A stretch of 64,000 nt of DNA from contig NC_044010.1 of NCBI RefSeq assembly GCF_900496995.4, forward strand, positions 1,178,001 to 1,242,000, given 5' to 3'. The notes below the pieces were generated by a model. It was given only the letters and a program-made list of their open reading frames with translations, searched no databases and was not told the origin of the DNA. Below are positions 1-24,900 of the stretch, in pieces. Position 1 is the first letter of the stretch. Every line of letters starts with the position of its first letter. Source of the stretch: Aquila chrysaetos chrysaetos (lineage: Eukaryota; Chordata; Aves; Accipitriformes; Accipitridae). The position numbers and the translations under genes were made by a program.

Positions 1-99
1 CATCTGTGCTAGGGAATATATGGGTGGCTGGGAAGGGAGTCTTGGTAGTTGCCTAGCTAAGATAAAGGATCTCAACTCTTCTTTTTTTCCTCACTGTAG

Positions 100-12925
<12,826 letters not shown>

Positions 12926-12959
12926 TTGCCTCTCTTGAACAGAAGCGGGAGGGGGATCC

Positions 12960-13253
12960 CTTACCCCTCCCTGTGCTATTCCCGGGTTCGGGGCTTCCCT
13001 TTCTCCCGGAATTGCGCCTTCCTCGTCCCGTTGCCCCCCGCCCGCCGGAGCGCGGACCGGGCGCCTTCCCCGCTCCCCCTGACGCGACGCCCGGCCCCGT
13101 CCCTCCGACGTCACCGCCCGAGCCACTCAGCCAGCAGCAGCGGGTGGCGTTAGCCAATGGGTGGGGGGGAGGGAGGCGGGACCGAGGCCCCGCGCATGCG
13201 CCGGTGCGTGTGTCGCTCCGCACGTGCGGCGGCCGTCCCGGTAGCCCGGCGCC
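12960..13253 (+). promoter_or_regulatory. NOP2: NOP2 CpG-island promoter with CRE-like site, CCAAT box and E-box
   Basis: Very CpG-dense block between the CHD4 poly(A) site and the NOP2 start codon. It has a CRE-like GACGTCAC at 13107-13114, a CCAAT box at 13153-13157 and a perfect CACGTG E-box at 13221-13226, 27 bp before the ATG. No TATA box is seen. CACGTG is the MYC/MAX and USF site, and NOP2 is a known growth- and MYC-linked nucleolar gene. Use of these sites here is inference. The E-box is so close to the ATG that the 5' UTR is either very short or includes it. Confidence 0.65.
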
Positions 13254-16200
13254 ATGGGGCGGAAGCTGGACCCCGCCAGGAAGGAGAAGCGCGGCCCCGG
13301 GCGCAAGGCCCGTAAGCAGCGGGGGGCCGAGGTGGAGCTGGCCCGCTTTCTGCCGCCAGGTAAGTCCGGTCTGAGCCGGCCCGGAGGCTCTCCCGCTTTC
13401 TGCCGCCGGTGCGGGGCTGCCGCCTGACCCACCGCGTGTCTTTCCTCAGAACCGGAGACCGGTAGGAAGAAGCTTTCCAGTCACGGGAGGAAGAGGTGAG
13501 GGTGGCGGGGACGGGGCGGGGGGGGGGGTGACCGGGCCGGGCTGGGGCTGACCGCCGCATCTCCTCCCCGTCCAGGGCTGCGAAGAGGCGGCTGGGAGCG
13601 GGGAGGAGGCTGCTCGGAGGAGGAGGAGGAGGAGGAGGAAGAGCAGGAGGAGGAGGAGGAGGAGGAGGGCCAGGAGGGCCGGAGCCGGCAGGTGAGTGCC
13701 AGGCGGGGGCCGGCAGCCACCCTGTTCTGCTGCCCCCCCCCCCGCCCCAGCTCCGGTATGGGACAAGCCGTATGTCATTATTTCAAACGGATTTTTCCTG
13801 ATTTCTGGTCGCTGCGGTGCTGTCAGAAGAACAGACCCGTAAAAGGTTTCTTTTCCACATGTTAAAGCCGCTTCTGATTTACCCCAGCGAGGTGGGGTCG
13901 CTGAGGATTTCTACGCTCCCCGCGTTAACGTCCCGCCTAGCCTGGGAAGCTGTCGCGGTAGGAAAAAGGAAGGATAGACAAAGATTTGGGAATGAGGGTG
14001 CCGTAATACGTCAGAGCAGATGCCATAAGAATTTTGTAGCTGCGTTTTTCTTTGGTAATTCTAGTTAGATCTCTTTAAAGTTTCCTCAGAGGAGAGGTGA
14101 GAATACGTTCTTGTTTGTGATTAAGAAAACTGATGAGAGCCAGCAGTCCCTTCTCTTGGACAGGCAGCTCAGGACTAGGATGAAGGCCTGTGTTGTATAA
14201 CGACGAAAAAAACAGGGCAGCTGCTTTTGAGAATAATGCCTAACTTTTAACCATTTCTTCTGCCTGTAGATAAAGAGCAGGTATCCTCACAGAAGGAGAA
14301 ACATGCCCTCAAGGCAGCAGGACAACCCCCCCGTGGCCGGTCTGGCTTCAGTGATGACAATTCAAAATTGCTGGCTCCGGCCAAAGCCAAGAAAATCCGC
14401 TCTAAAGGAAACAACGTGGAGTTATCTAGTGATGGTGAGGTGGAAGAGGGCAGCTGGGAGATGGAGGAGGAGGAGGAGGATGGGAGCAGCGACGAGATGG
14501 TGGATGATTATGGTGCCTCATCATCAGAGGAAGAAGAGGTAGGAGCTTTTTGCCCTTAATTGTGCAAGGAATACTTGACTTTGCTGGCTGAAAGGACCCA
14601 TCAGGCCTGGGGAAAAAAGGGTGACTTTAGTGGGGGGGTGGATGGTGAGGTGGCAGAGAGCTTTCCCCTTCTTTCCTTCACAAGAACAATTTCAAGTTTA
14701 GCAATTGATCCCAGTGTAACATTTGGTGCTTTTGTTTGTTGTCCTTTTTAAACAGAGCAGATAAATTTCACCGATGGTGGGAAGTAAGGGGGAACCTGGG
14801 GATATTGTTTCATTAATCTTTTGTCTCTGTTTAGTTGCTGCCTATTGAAAAAGCTGCCCTGAAGCAGAAGTCTGACAGGTGAGGATTCGAGAACGTCGCC
14901 AGTCCGCAGAGTCTTTCCTGGTCAGATGAGGAGCCTGTGTTCATTATTCTGTCCTCTCTGCTATCTAAGAAACAGTAATTGTGAAGTGCCTGTGTGATAC
15001 TGTTCTTGCGTAAAACATCCGTCCTGTTCTTTGTCCTTAGGGGAGGCCTCAGTGAAGATGACAGTGAAGAGGAGGAGGAGGAGGAAGAGGAGGCAGCAGT
15101 AGAGGAGGCAAGCAGGCAGAAAATGGGACAGAAGGAGGAAGAGAGCACAGATCTGCAGCTCAACCTGGATATAGACGAACAATTTAAACTGCCAACTGAT
15201 GAACAGATTGAGAGAGAGGATATCCTTTTTATCTGCGACACCCGTAAGCCATATGCATGCAGCAGCACGGGGCCTAGATACAACCAAAGAGCTTAATTTG
15301 GACTTTATCATGAGTTTTGCTTAGCGAGAGTGTTTTGTGCATGACAAGGTATTTTTAGATGAGCTGCCCTAATAGATAGCATACGACGCTGCACTTCTGT
15401 ACAGCACAGTTAGGAAATCTGTTATGCCCTGTATGGAGCTTGGAGCCTGCCCCATTTTCCTTTCTGGTCCTAAATGCGCATGGATATCTTATCATGTAGT
15501 TCGTTCCTCTCTACCCTGATTTTCCTGGCAGGTGTTTGTCTAACCCGTTCCTAGAGCCTCTGATAACAGCAACTCCAGCATCCAAAGTGTTTGCTATTGG
15601 GCTTTGGTGATTTTTAATTTCCTGCCCCCCAGTACAATTTAATCCTGCCTCTTCTCGTTCTCCTCTGTACCTCTTAGTTGCCCTTGGCGAACTTGTAGTC
15701 TCCTTTCTGCTATAAGTAATGCTTTCAGTATTAAAAGACTTATTTTGTTGTCTTCTCTTTCCTATTTTTTTCTGTTTATCTAAAGTAACTAACCAGATTC
15801 TTCTAAGTACCTTGTAGCTCCTGCCTTGTGAACTTTTTTGTCCGGTTCCACCTTTTGAATCCCCCCTCTGCTGAGCCCTGATGAAAGCATATTCCAACAA
15901 GGCCTTTCTGCTGCGGGTGCTGTTGTGATGCAGGAGTCCTGCATGACTGATTGTGCTTGTAAAGAGCCTGTGTGCGAGCGTCTTGGCTGTTGATGATTCC
16001 TTAATGGTCTTTCTACCTGCTGAGCCGCCTGACCTGCACATCATTCACCAGCGCATCAAGGGCAACATGGAGGTGCTGCAGGACTTTGTGGTGAAGCGGG
16101 AGGAAGGACGCACGCGACAGGAGTACCTCGCGTTGTTGCGCCGGGACATGGCTGCCTACTATTCCTACAGTGACTTCTTGCTCATGAAGCTCATGGACAT

Positions 16201-18691
16201 CTTCCCGCTCCCTGAGGTAGGATCCTGCCCTGCTCGTGTCTTTGCTGACTGACGAGGATTTGGCTGCCTCCCCGGTCTTAATTTTTATCTCTATTCTCTG
16301 TCCCTTCTTTCATCCAGCTGATAAACTTTCTGGAAGCCAATGAGGTTCCCCGCCCTGTGACCATTCGCACCAACACACTGAAGACGCGGCGACGGGACCT
16401 GGCGCAGGTGAGCAGGAACCCGTGGTTATCTCCTGCGCCGCCTGTCACACGGGGCGGCATCTCAGTCCCATCTCCTTGTCTTGCAGGCTCTAATCAACCG
16501 TGGCGTGAATCTCGACCCCTTGGGGAAGTGGTCAAAAACGGGACTTGTTATTTATGACTCCTCTGTGCCCATCGGTGAGATCACCCTTCCTGTCGTAGGG
16601 CTGAGCTGACCCGCTCTTGGCTCCCGTTCTTTCATGTGTCATCTTCTTTTGTTCTGCCTTCCCTGCCCAGGTGCCACCCCTGAGTACCTGGCTGGGCACT
16701 ACATGCTGCAAGGAGCCTCCAGTCTCCTCCCTGTCATGGCTCTGGCTCCGCAGGAAAACGAACGCATCCTGGATATGTGTTGTGCCCCGGGAGGAAAGAC
16801 CAGCTACATAGGTACCACCCTGAAGCCTTGGGAGGGACGGATGTTCTGTGAAGTGATGGGTTTCCACTGGTCTATACAGAAAGGGGGAACAGAGGGGGAC
16901 TGAGCTCAGGGAAAGGAGGGGGGTGGCTGTCCCTACGGGCAAAAGCGCAGGAGGTTTTCAGCCCCTTGCTGATGTGTTTTGCTCTCCGGCAGCTCAGCTT
17001 ATGAAGAACACAGGTATGATCTTGGCCAACGACAGCAATGCTGAGCGGCTACGTAGCGTGGTAGGGAACTTGCATCGGCTGGGAGTCACCAATGCTGTAG
17101 TGAGTAACTGCGATGGACGCCAGTTCCCCAAGGTATGTTCCTGCCTGCTTTGGGGTGTCCTTACCGTGCTTACCTAGAGCTGCTGTGCTGTCCCTTTAGT
17201 GAAGCTGTGTTCTCCAAAGCCATTTGTCACAGGAGGATGAGCAGAGCTGCTGGGGAGTGTATTTGTTATTTGATATGGAGACAGGAAGGTGGACAGGGAG
17301 GAGTGAGAGATCTTTCCTGCCTTCCTGGTCTTCTGGTTCCCCTTCTAGTTTTGGTCTTGTTCTGAGTTCCCACCTGTGAGCATAATTCCAAATGTACATC
17401 TGCCTGTAGGTGCTTGGAGGGTTTGACCGTGTCTTGCTTGATGCTCCTTGTAGTGGAACAGGTGTCATTTCCAAGGATCCTGCTGTCAAAACCAACAAGG
17501 TAAGTGACCAGTGGGGAACAAGATGGGGACTCAAGTATATGTCATGAGAGGAAGAACTTCAGGGCAGCTTTGTTCTTGAGAGATGCCTGCAAGAGACACA
17601 CACTTTTTTTCTTTCTCTTTTTTTATTTTGCATGTTGTACCAGGGCTAGGTTTTTTAAGGTTAGCTCTGCAGAAGACTCCAGAACCTTGTATATCATATG
17701 TGCTTTGCTCTCCTGTCATTCCCCCATCCACAACAGAGGTCTGGGGTGCTTCCCTGTGCCTCTGGCATCCTAACCTATCTTTCTCTTTCAGGATGAGAAA
17801 GACATCCTGCGCTGTGCTCACCTGCAGAAGGAGCTGATTCTTAGCGCTATTGATTCGGTCAATGCTGCCTCAGAGACGGGGGGCTACATTGTCTACTGCA
17901 CTTGCTCCATCATGGTAAGTCCCCTCCACGCTCCGCTGCGATCATCTGCTACTCAGGGGACTGGTGAGCTTTGGATCCTAATGCTTAGTCTCTGGCAGGT
18001 GGAGGAGAACGAGTGGGTTGTGGATTATGCCCTGAAGAAACGCAACGTTCGTTTGGTGGCCACAGGCCTGGACTTTGGCAAGGAAGGCTTCACCAGGTGC
18101 GTGCCAGGTCACACCTGCACAGGTGACTGTTCCTTTAGTGGCCAGGTTTGAGCAAAGGCGTTCTGTCACTTCTCACCCCACTTCCTCCTCCAGGTTCAAG
18201 GACCGTCGCTTCCACCCCTCCCTCAAGTCTACGCGGCGTTTCTATCCCCACACGCACAATATGGATGGGTTCTTCATTGCCAAGTTCAAGAAATTCTCTA
18301 ATGCCATCCCCCAGGCACAAAAAGGTAACCTAGTGCTGGCGCTCAGCCGAGCTGCCTGGGCCTGCTCTCACAGGCTGCTTCCCCTGCAGAAGCCATGCAA
18401 GTTCTTCTTACAGCACCTTTCTCTCTCGTTTCAGATGAAGAACCTGCTGTGAAAGCAGCAACTCCGTCTGCTGTCCCTGATACCACCGTCAGGGAGCCTC
18501 AGACAAAAAAGAGGAAACTTGAGGGATCAAAAGTTGACAAAGAGCAGAAGCCGCCACAGCCTGCTTTGAAGAAGAGACGTTCATTGCAGGCACAGAGGAG
18601 ACCATTGAAGGCTGGCCGTCCTTCTCCCAAAATGATGCGTCCTCAAGTCCCTACCAAGAAGAAGCATAGAGTGAAGCTGAACGGACAGTGA
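13254..18691 (+). CDS. NOP2: NOP2, nucleolar 28S rRNA (cytosine-C5) methyltransferase (p120/NSUN1)
   Basis: SAM-dependent m5C methyltransferase of 28S rRNA and 60S assembly factor in the nucleolus. Sixteen coding exons, 705 residues: 13254-13359, 13450-13495, 13576-13691, 14270-14538, 14835-14878, 15041-15219, 16017-16216, 16318-16407, 16487-16574, 16671-16811, 16993-17132, 17410-17499, 17792-17914, 17999-18096, 18194-18324, 18435-18691. The start MGRKLDP plus a basic stretch matches human NOP2. The N-terminus is Lys/Arg-rich, then acidic ([11 protein letters not shown]). The RsmB-type domain has the SAM motif [12 protein letters not shown] (exon 10), DAPCSGTG with one catalytic cysteine (exon 12) and YCTCSI with the second (exon 13). 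The Lys-rich C-tail is shorter than in human (about 810 residues in all). The intron after exon 6 is U12-type AT-AC. Exon 3 carries a GGA-repeat Gly run. Confidence 0.95.
15220..16016 (+). other. NOP2: U12-type AT-AC intron of NOP2
   Basis: No GT-AG pair joins exons 6 and 7 in frame at the family boundary. The intron instead starts ATATCCTTTTT at 15220, a perfect minor-spliceosome 5' splice site, and ends ...TTTCTAC at 16016. A TTCCTTAA branch-site motif lies at 15997-16004, about 12 nt before the terminal AC, as expected for U12 introns. Joining 15219 to 16017 keeps phase (exons 5-7 total 423 nt) and restores the family reading into [11 protein letters not shown]. Human NOP2 (P120) intron F is the classic AT-AC intron used in U12 splicing work, so this is the conserved orthologous intron. 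Confidence 0.93.
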
Positions 18692-18900
18692 GAGGAACTG
18701 CTTTTCCGGGTGTTGGTCCCCTCGGAGAGCAAAGGCAGGAGGCTGCTGCAGCTATGCATCTACCACCTTGTCTTTCCTGCTCTGTGCGGATAATCTCTGC
18801 AGCACTGAGCGCCTGGGACAGCTATAGCCCCATTTGCTCCTTTCCTTCTGCATCAAGGACTGACGCACAGACCCATTAAAAGTTTTATACTCTCGCTCAG
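18692..18900 (+). terminator. NOP2: NOP2 3' UTR with ATTAAA polyadenylation signal
   Basis: Short 3' UTR ending with the common variant hexamer ATTAAA at 18875-18880, followed by a T-rich stretch. A second signal, AATAAA, lies at 19473-19478 and could give a longer form. Confidence 0.65.
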
Positions 18901-21900
18901 GTCTTGTCCTCTTCCCTTGAACACAGAATACAGAATTCTGCCATGTCCCCTTACTCCTCCGCAACAGAAACCCCGTCCGTTCCCGTCCGATGCTCTGGCA
19001 TTTCTGGTGTCTGTTCTTACGCTCTGCAACACGGATGTTTGTGAAGAAGCAGCGGGAGCTGAAATCCTAGCTGCCTGGATGAAGGGCGTATTGTGTGGTG
19101 CCTGTCAGCAGAGTGCTTCGTCAGGGCAGGGCTGGAGCTCATAGGCCAGCGGTCCCGTGCTGGTCCCTAGTTCCCTGTTGTCACTGCGTGCTAATCCAGG
19201 TCACTGTTGCGATCGTCCCCGTTTCACCCTTGTGCTGGTCCCCAGCAGCCTCTTGGTTCTTGGCCGCCCGGGCTGCAGCAGGGATTGCGGCTGGTCCTGG
19301 AGCTGTACAATCACGTTCTTTCTTTTTGCCTTTTTGTTCACCTAGATGTGGTTGCTTCTCCTTGAGACTTAACAAGCAGTGGTCTGGGCTGTTTCTGTTT
19401 AAATGTCAGCCCAGGTCCTTTTCCCTTGTCAGAGTGAGTTGATAGTCTCTTCTTTGGTTCTGCTCTCCAGTGAATAAATCTTTTTCTAGAGACCGTTCAT
19501 TAATAAGCTTTCTACTAAGTGTGCTCTCCAGCTTCTGTTCCACCACAGCGTGCGTGGAGTTTGGTGTGTAACAGACCTGAGCCATAACTCTTGTTTCTGT
19601 AGTTGTCTCGCTGGCCCAGCTGACGTGAGGCTTTGCCTTGATTTTTTTTCCTCGCCAAGCTTTGGGTTCATGGGAGAGCTTGATGCGCTATTCCAGTGTT
19701 TGGTGTTAAGGACAGCTGAGCGCAGCGGACTGTAGGATCCGGGGAATCCTTTCTGTCCCGGTCTGCTACGTGTGAGGCTGCTGCTTTCCCGTGTTTCCAG
19801 GTTCAGCAAGTGGCGAGGCTGAGTGCGAACTCCAGCGACTCCCTCAGACACATGCACGCATACTATAGATGCAGCCAGCCGCAGACTGATTAGCAGAATC
19901 CGAAGAAAAGTGCTGTGGCGGGTGCCCAGGAAAACGCAAACGGCACTCACAAAACGTGAATGGCAAAAAAGGCCTAATCCTGTTCTTACTGCCCGGCCCA
20001 TCGAACCTAGAGCATGCTAGCGGATCGTGCGCACGCGCTTTCGTGGATCGCTGGTAGCTGGTCCTCAGACTTGTGGTCTGTCCGGTATCTGGCTCGCGGA
20101 CCTCTTATCCTATTTCTGGGCTAGTCCAGCTCACTGTTTGCTAGCAGATCACAAATGCGTGTGCCTGGAGAGGAAACGGCTAGGATTAGTTTAATACGAG
20201 GCCAGGCCAGGTGGTGGTAATGGGGTGCGGGGCTTAGCCAGGCAGGCACACGGACCACCAGCCGGTCTCTGTGTGACTGGCCCCTTCTATTCCTCCTCTC
20301 CATTTCCCATGCTCGCTTCTCCCTGATCTAGCTTCATGCCTCCCTTTCCCCTCCTTCCATCCTTCCCCTAAACATCCCATAGTAAGTTTTGCTCCCATAA
20401 TCTTCCCTGAAACATTGCATGATGAACTTTACGCAGTCCCACAATTCCCCTCAAACATCCCATAATAAATTTGCTCTTTCCCATGAAGCCCACGATAATT
20501 TTGCTTTCTTATCAGTTGTGAAGCTTCTGGCTGAAGCTCTTCAGGGTTGCGCTTGAGTGGTTTCTGTAATGGTTCAATCTGTCAGTGTCTCAGGAGTCCT
20601 GGTCTTTGTTACAACCCGTGTTATCTTCTGCTTTTTAGGGCTTATGTATCTGTGTGTTTAATTTATTATGACTCTGGTTTTGGGGGGGGTTGACTTTGTC
20701 TTTTTGTGTTGAATAGCCATTAACCAAGTATCCTTGTAGTTGAAAATTACTTTTTCCCCATGCTTCCCAGTGAATTAGGGCAGGGAGGAGCCTCTGAACG
20801 CGACCGTCTCACTCCAGGCTTGTGTGGTGAGGGCTCTGGATTGCCTGGACCCAAGGGAAGTTTTCCAGGGTCTTTCAGAAAATTAAATAAATGCTAGGTG
20901 CTATTAGGAAAGGAATTATTAGATAGCAAAATGGAGAAAATGATTGCCTCCCTGTATAAAATTACCTCCCTGTGTGTGCACTTCAATACTGGGTTTCTAG
21001 TGCCCTCCATCTGAGGAGGGATTGTAAAACTGGGAAATGTTCAGGGAGGACAAATACATCCTGAGCTATGGGATGGTTTCTGTGAGGGGAACAGCTGGAA
21101 TCTAGGCCTCTCTAAGATTGGAAAAAGTGACCATGGGGAAAGAAGTGATATAACAATGTGTAAAATTGTTAGTGGCGTGGAGAAGATGAATGAGGAACAA
21201 CTGCTTGTTCTTTTCCAGTAAACACAAAAACCCAAAACCATAGGACCCACCAAATGCACCAAAGGTGTAGGCAGCTGTGAAACTCCTTTCTGCAGGGTAT
21301 GGTGGATGCTAGAAGCTTACGCAGCTTGAAAACCCAGCTGTATTTTATATATGTGTATATATATCCTCCAGTCTTCTTTCTTTTCCAGTTCTAGCAGAGT
21401 TCCCCAGGAGTGATGAAAGACAGGATTTTAGCATACAACTCAAAACTGCAGCCGTACGGCAATCTTCCAGCTGTAGGGTGACTTGTACCTAAAAGGGCTT
21501 TTACCTCTGGCAAGCCGTGAGCCTGCCCGTTCAGGAGCGATGCTAACCTGTCCCGCTTTGCTGCTGCTGCCTATTGAGGTTCCTACGCTAGCGCATAGTC
21601 TCGGCTTGACAACCCGTTTATCTCGATAACCCCAGCGGCAGGGATAGAAAGTTCTTGGCTGGGATCCCAACGTAACCGTCTGGTTTCTAGTGGATCTCCA
21701 AATTACATCAGTCCCCTCCGAAAGGTGGGAATAGATGCTGCTTTAACCACGTCAATAAAACTACTCTCTCTTACCGAGCATCGTTCCACTCGCTTTGCTT
21801 GCCTGCAAACCTTGCGCTGCAGCTGGGGAGAGACAAAGGAAACTTTCAGCTCTCTTCGGCGGTTCGCTCCCCTTCTGCTCTTTATTTCGGCCATGGCAGT

Positions 21901-24900
21901 TACCGCTGCTCAGGGAGAGAGTGTTGAGCGTGACTTTGAAACGCTGCTGCCATCGAGCTTCGGAGGCAGTACTGGGGACGCAGCAGCTGGGGACGAAGGT
22001 TGGTGGCTTCCCGCGGCGTTCTGGTACGAGGCTGCTGGTCACACTAGCATTTGCAGCCGCCTTCTTACCCTGGGAATCTTTTTGTTAGCTGAAAGCTGAG
22101 ATTTTTGGAAAACGTGACTACTGGATCATCTTTCAGCACCTTCCTTTAACGTATTTGAATATCTGAAAGCTGCCGATAACGTGGCTTGCGAGAGCTGAGG
22201 CAGAGCAAAGCAAGAACTGAGGCAAAGCAAGGGTTGAAGGCAGATCCGAGGAGTAAAAATGCAGTCGTAAATTAAAAGCTGGTTGAGAGAAGTCAGTGTA
22301 ATGTGTCATGATATCCGTTCCAGCGTGCTGTGCGCAAATGCGACTGGGGTGGTATTTAATGTCTTGGAGGAAAAAAAAAAAGGTAAGCAATTCTGTGATA
22401 GAGCTGCCACGTGCTGTAAAGTTATTTAGGCCAAACAAGGCCAGAACGGTGCAAAACAAACGTGGTGCACAGAAGAGGTGAGGTCCTGCGTTAATGACGG
22501 CCAGCGCGGTGGGTTGTAAGATCCTGAATTCGGTGGGGATTCTGCACACCCTTCTCCCCAAAACGGAGAGGAACGAGTCTACCAGAGGAGCCTTATCAGG
22601 GTACAATTAAGACGGCCAGCTGGGCGTTCCTGCCTGCCAGGCTCCGGGGCGCTGCCAGCTCACCTCTGCGAAGCGGGAGGGAGACGCCGGGCGCTGCGCT
22701 GCTGCACCCTTGGCGTGGCAGAGCAGGGAAACCGGAGACTTCTGGGGACAGCAGTGCGTAAAGGAAAGAGAAGAGACTCCAGCAGCAGTGCGGGTCGGTC
22801 ACTAATTCCAGTGATGTCATACGCTGTAACGTCTGTTCCGCGTCTCGTGTCAGGCTGTGTCTAGAGGAAGGGACTGAAATCCTGCACTGCACATTTCAGG
22901 GACTTGGGTATAAAATTCAGATCCTCGAGCACACGCTCTGTTGCACGTAACCCCATAGATATACACACTTTTGTAGGGGCTGAACCCACAAACGCCCAAG
23001 CTCACATCAGTAGGTTTTGCTCCCCCGAGCTGTCCATCCCTGCCAGGACGCGGAGAGCCCCCGAAGAGGATGTCTGCGAGTCCTGCCTGCCTGATGTACT
23101 CAACGGGGAATTGCTGAGAAGAGTAAGGTCAGTTAGGTCCCTGGCTTTTGGCTGTGCTACCTAGAACTGGCTTCACATGCAAGACCTGGCTTACAAAACT
23201 CCCTCCTGGACTGGCGTTTGGGGTTTTTTAAGAGAAAATCCCATTCCCTCCTTTGCTGTTAGGCAGGGACATTCCTGTGTGTGCGTTAGTGTGGTGATCG
23301 CCCAGCTTCTGTTGGCAGCTGCTCCTCTGTGCCAGTTTCTCCCCATTTGCACCCAAAACTAGGCAGCTCACTCTGGGCTGCCGGCTTTGCTAGGCAGCAA
23401 GGTGCCCAAAAGTTGCATATTCATTGCAGCACCTGCCTCTGGTTGGGGATAGAAGCAATTTTAGGGGTCAGCTTTAGTGAAGCATCCTGGAAGTTGGAAT
23501 ACCTGGAGAGTTTACGCTGAAATGTTCCAGCAGTGTGGTACAAGGGAGAAGGTAGCGCTGGGGTACTCGGAGCGAAGGAGAGCAGGGAGGTGGGGTTACT
23601 ACTGTGACTTATGCTTTAAAAAAAGACCCTCGAGGAAAGCTGTGGAGCTAATTCGAACAGGTTTCACCTATGAAGCACCTTTGCAAGGAGGACGCGTTGG
23701 CTAGTAAGAGGTTCCGTGATCGGGGAGAGGGGGAGCATCTCAAACTGGCAATGGATGTTAAAGCCAGGCAAATTCAAATGAGAGGCAATGCCTGCGATTT
23801 TAATAGGTGGTTAGCCACCTGGGGAATCCACCTTGATTTGCCTATGAAGGATAATGGTAGAGGCTCAATCGCTTTTTCCCGTGCTGTCAGCAGCTAGAGA
23901 CACAGTCCCACACGAGTACCTGACTTGAGCTACAGAAATTTGCACCGTGTGTTTTGCACGGGGTCAGAAAACGCAGTGCTGCTTTCTCGGCCTTAAAATC
24001 TGTGGAAGCAAGATAGATATCGGCACGTTTGCGAATAAGCGTCTTGGCTACGGGTACAATTGTAAGAGCTGCAGCTCTGGATGTCGGCAGGTGGGGTCCG
24101 GCAGCGCCACTGCTGAGCCCAAGCTGATAAACTCCGGGCAGGAGCTGTTGGAGGGTCTGGAGAAGTGCCAGGGGTTTTGGTGAACCAAGAAGGGAAGATG
24201 AGGAAGAGGAGGAGGAGGAGTTGTGCTGGGGTGAGGTGGAGGAGCGTTGTGGTCCCCTGGGTAGCAGGATTGTCTCTAGGCTCTGGGCTTCCTCAGGGGT
24301 AACTAGAAGAGGTTGGCCCTTTGCCCCAGCCATCTTCCGTCTCAGGAGGAATCCTTTATCCCAGCAAGTATCCCGAGGAAGGGAAGCTAGGAAAAAAAGG
24401 ATGCTCCGGGCTGCCCTGTCCTCTCCAGGAGACGGGAAGAGGCTCTGGGGGTCTGTAGCCCAGCCCCGTGCTGCAAGCAGGACTGTCCCGGCACGAGGTC
24501 ACACCGCTGCGGCTCTGCGTAGCTGAGCCCTGAGGACCGCCGAGGATGGAGATCCCGCCACCTGCTCCGGCGCGGCGCTGGCCTCCCGGTGAAGAAGCTT
24601 CTCCTGATGGATGGTGATGCCTTCCTCCGCTGGCGTGTCATTAATCAGCTCTGCTTGCCGGGTTTCCCCGGCAGGACAGAAGCAGGCCAAGCAGAGCTTG
24701 GGAAAGCACTCGCTCCACGGTTTGCGGGGTTGCTCTCGCCCGTGCTCCCCGCCGGCCGCACGCAGCAGCAGATCACCCCGCTGCCCGATCCTGCTCGCCT
24801 GCGGCGGGAGGGGATTGCAAACAGGCTGGCGGGTACGGGGGCTACAATCGGGGGGGGGGGTGCGAGGGGGGAGGATGCTGGCAGAAAAAACCACGGCTTG

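Noticed and set aside
15041-15250. Extending NOP2 exon 6 to a GT donor at CCCGTAAG (15244)
   Set aside because: It would add residues absent from the family and leave no in-frame AG partner near 16017; the AT-AC U12 sites explain the junction fully.
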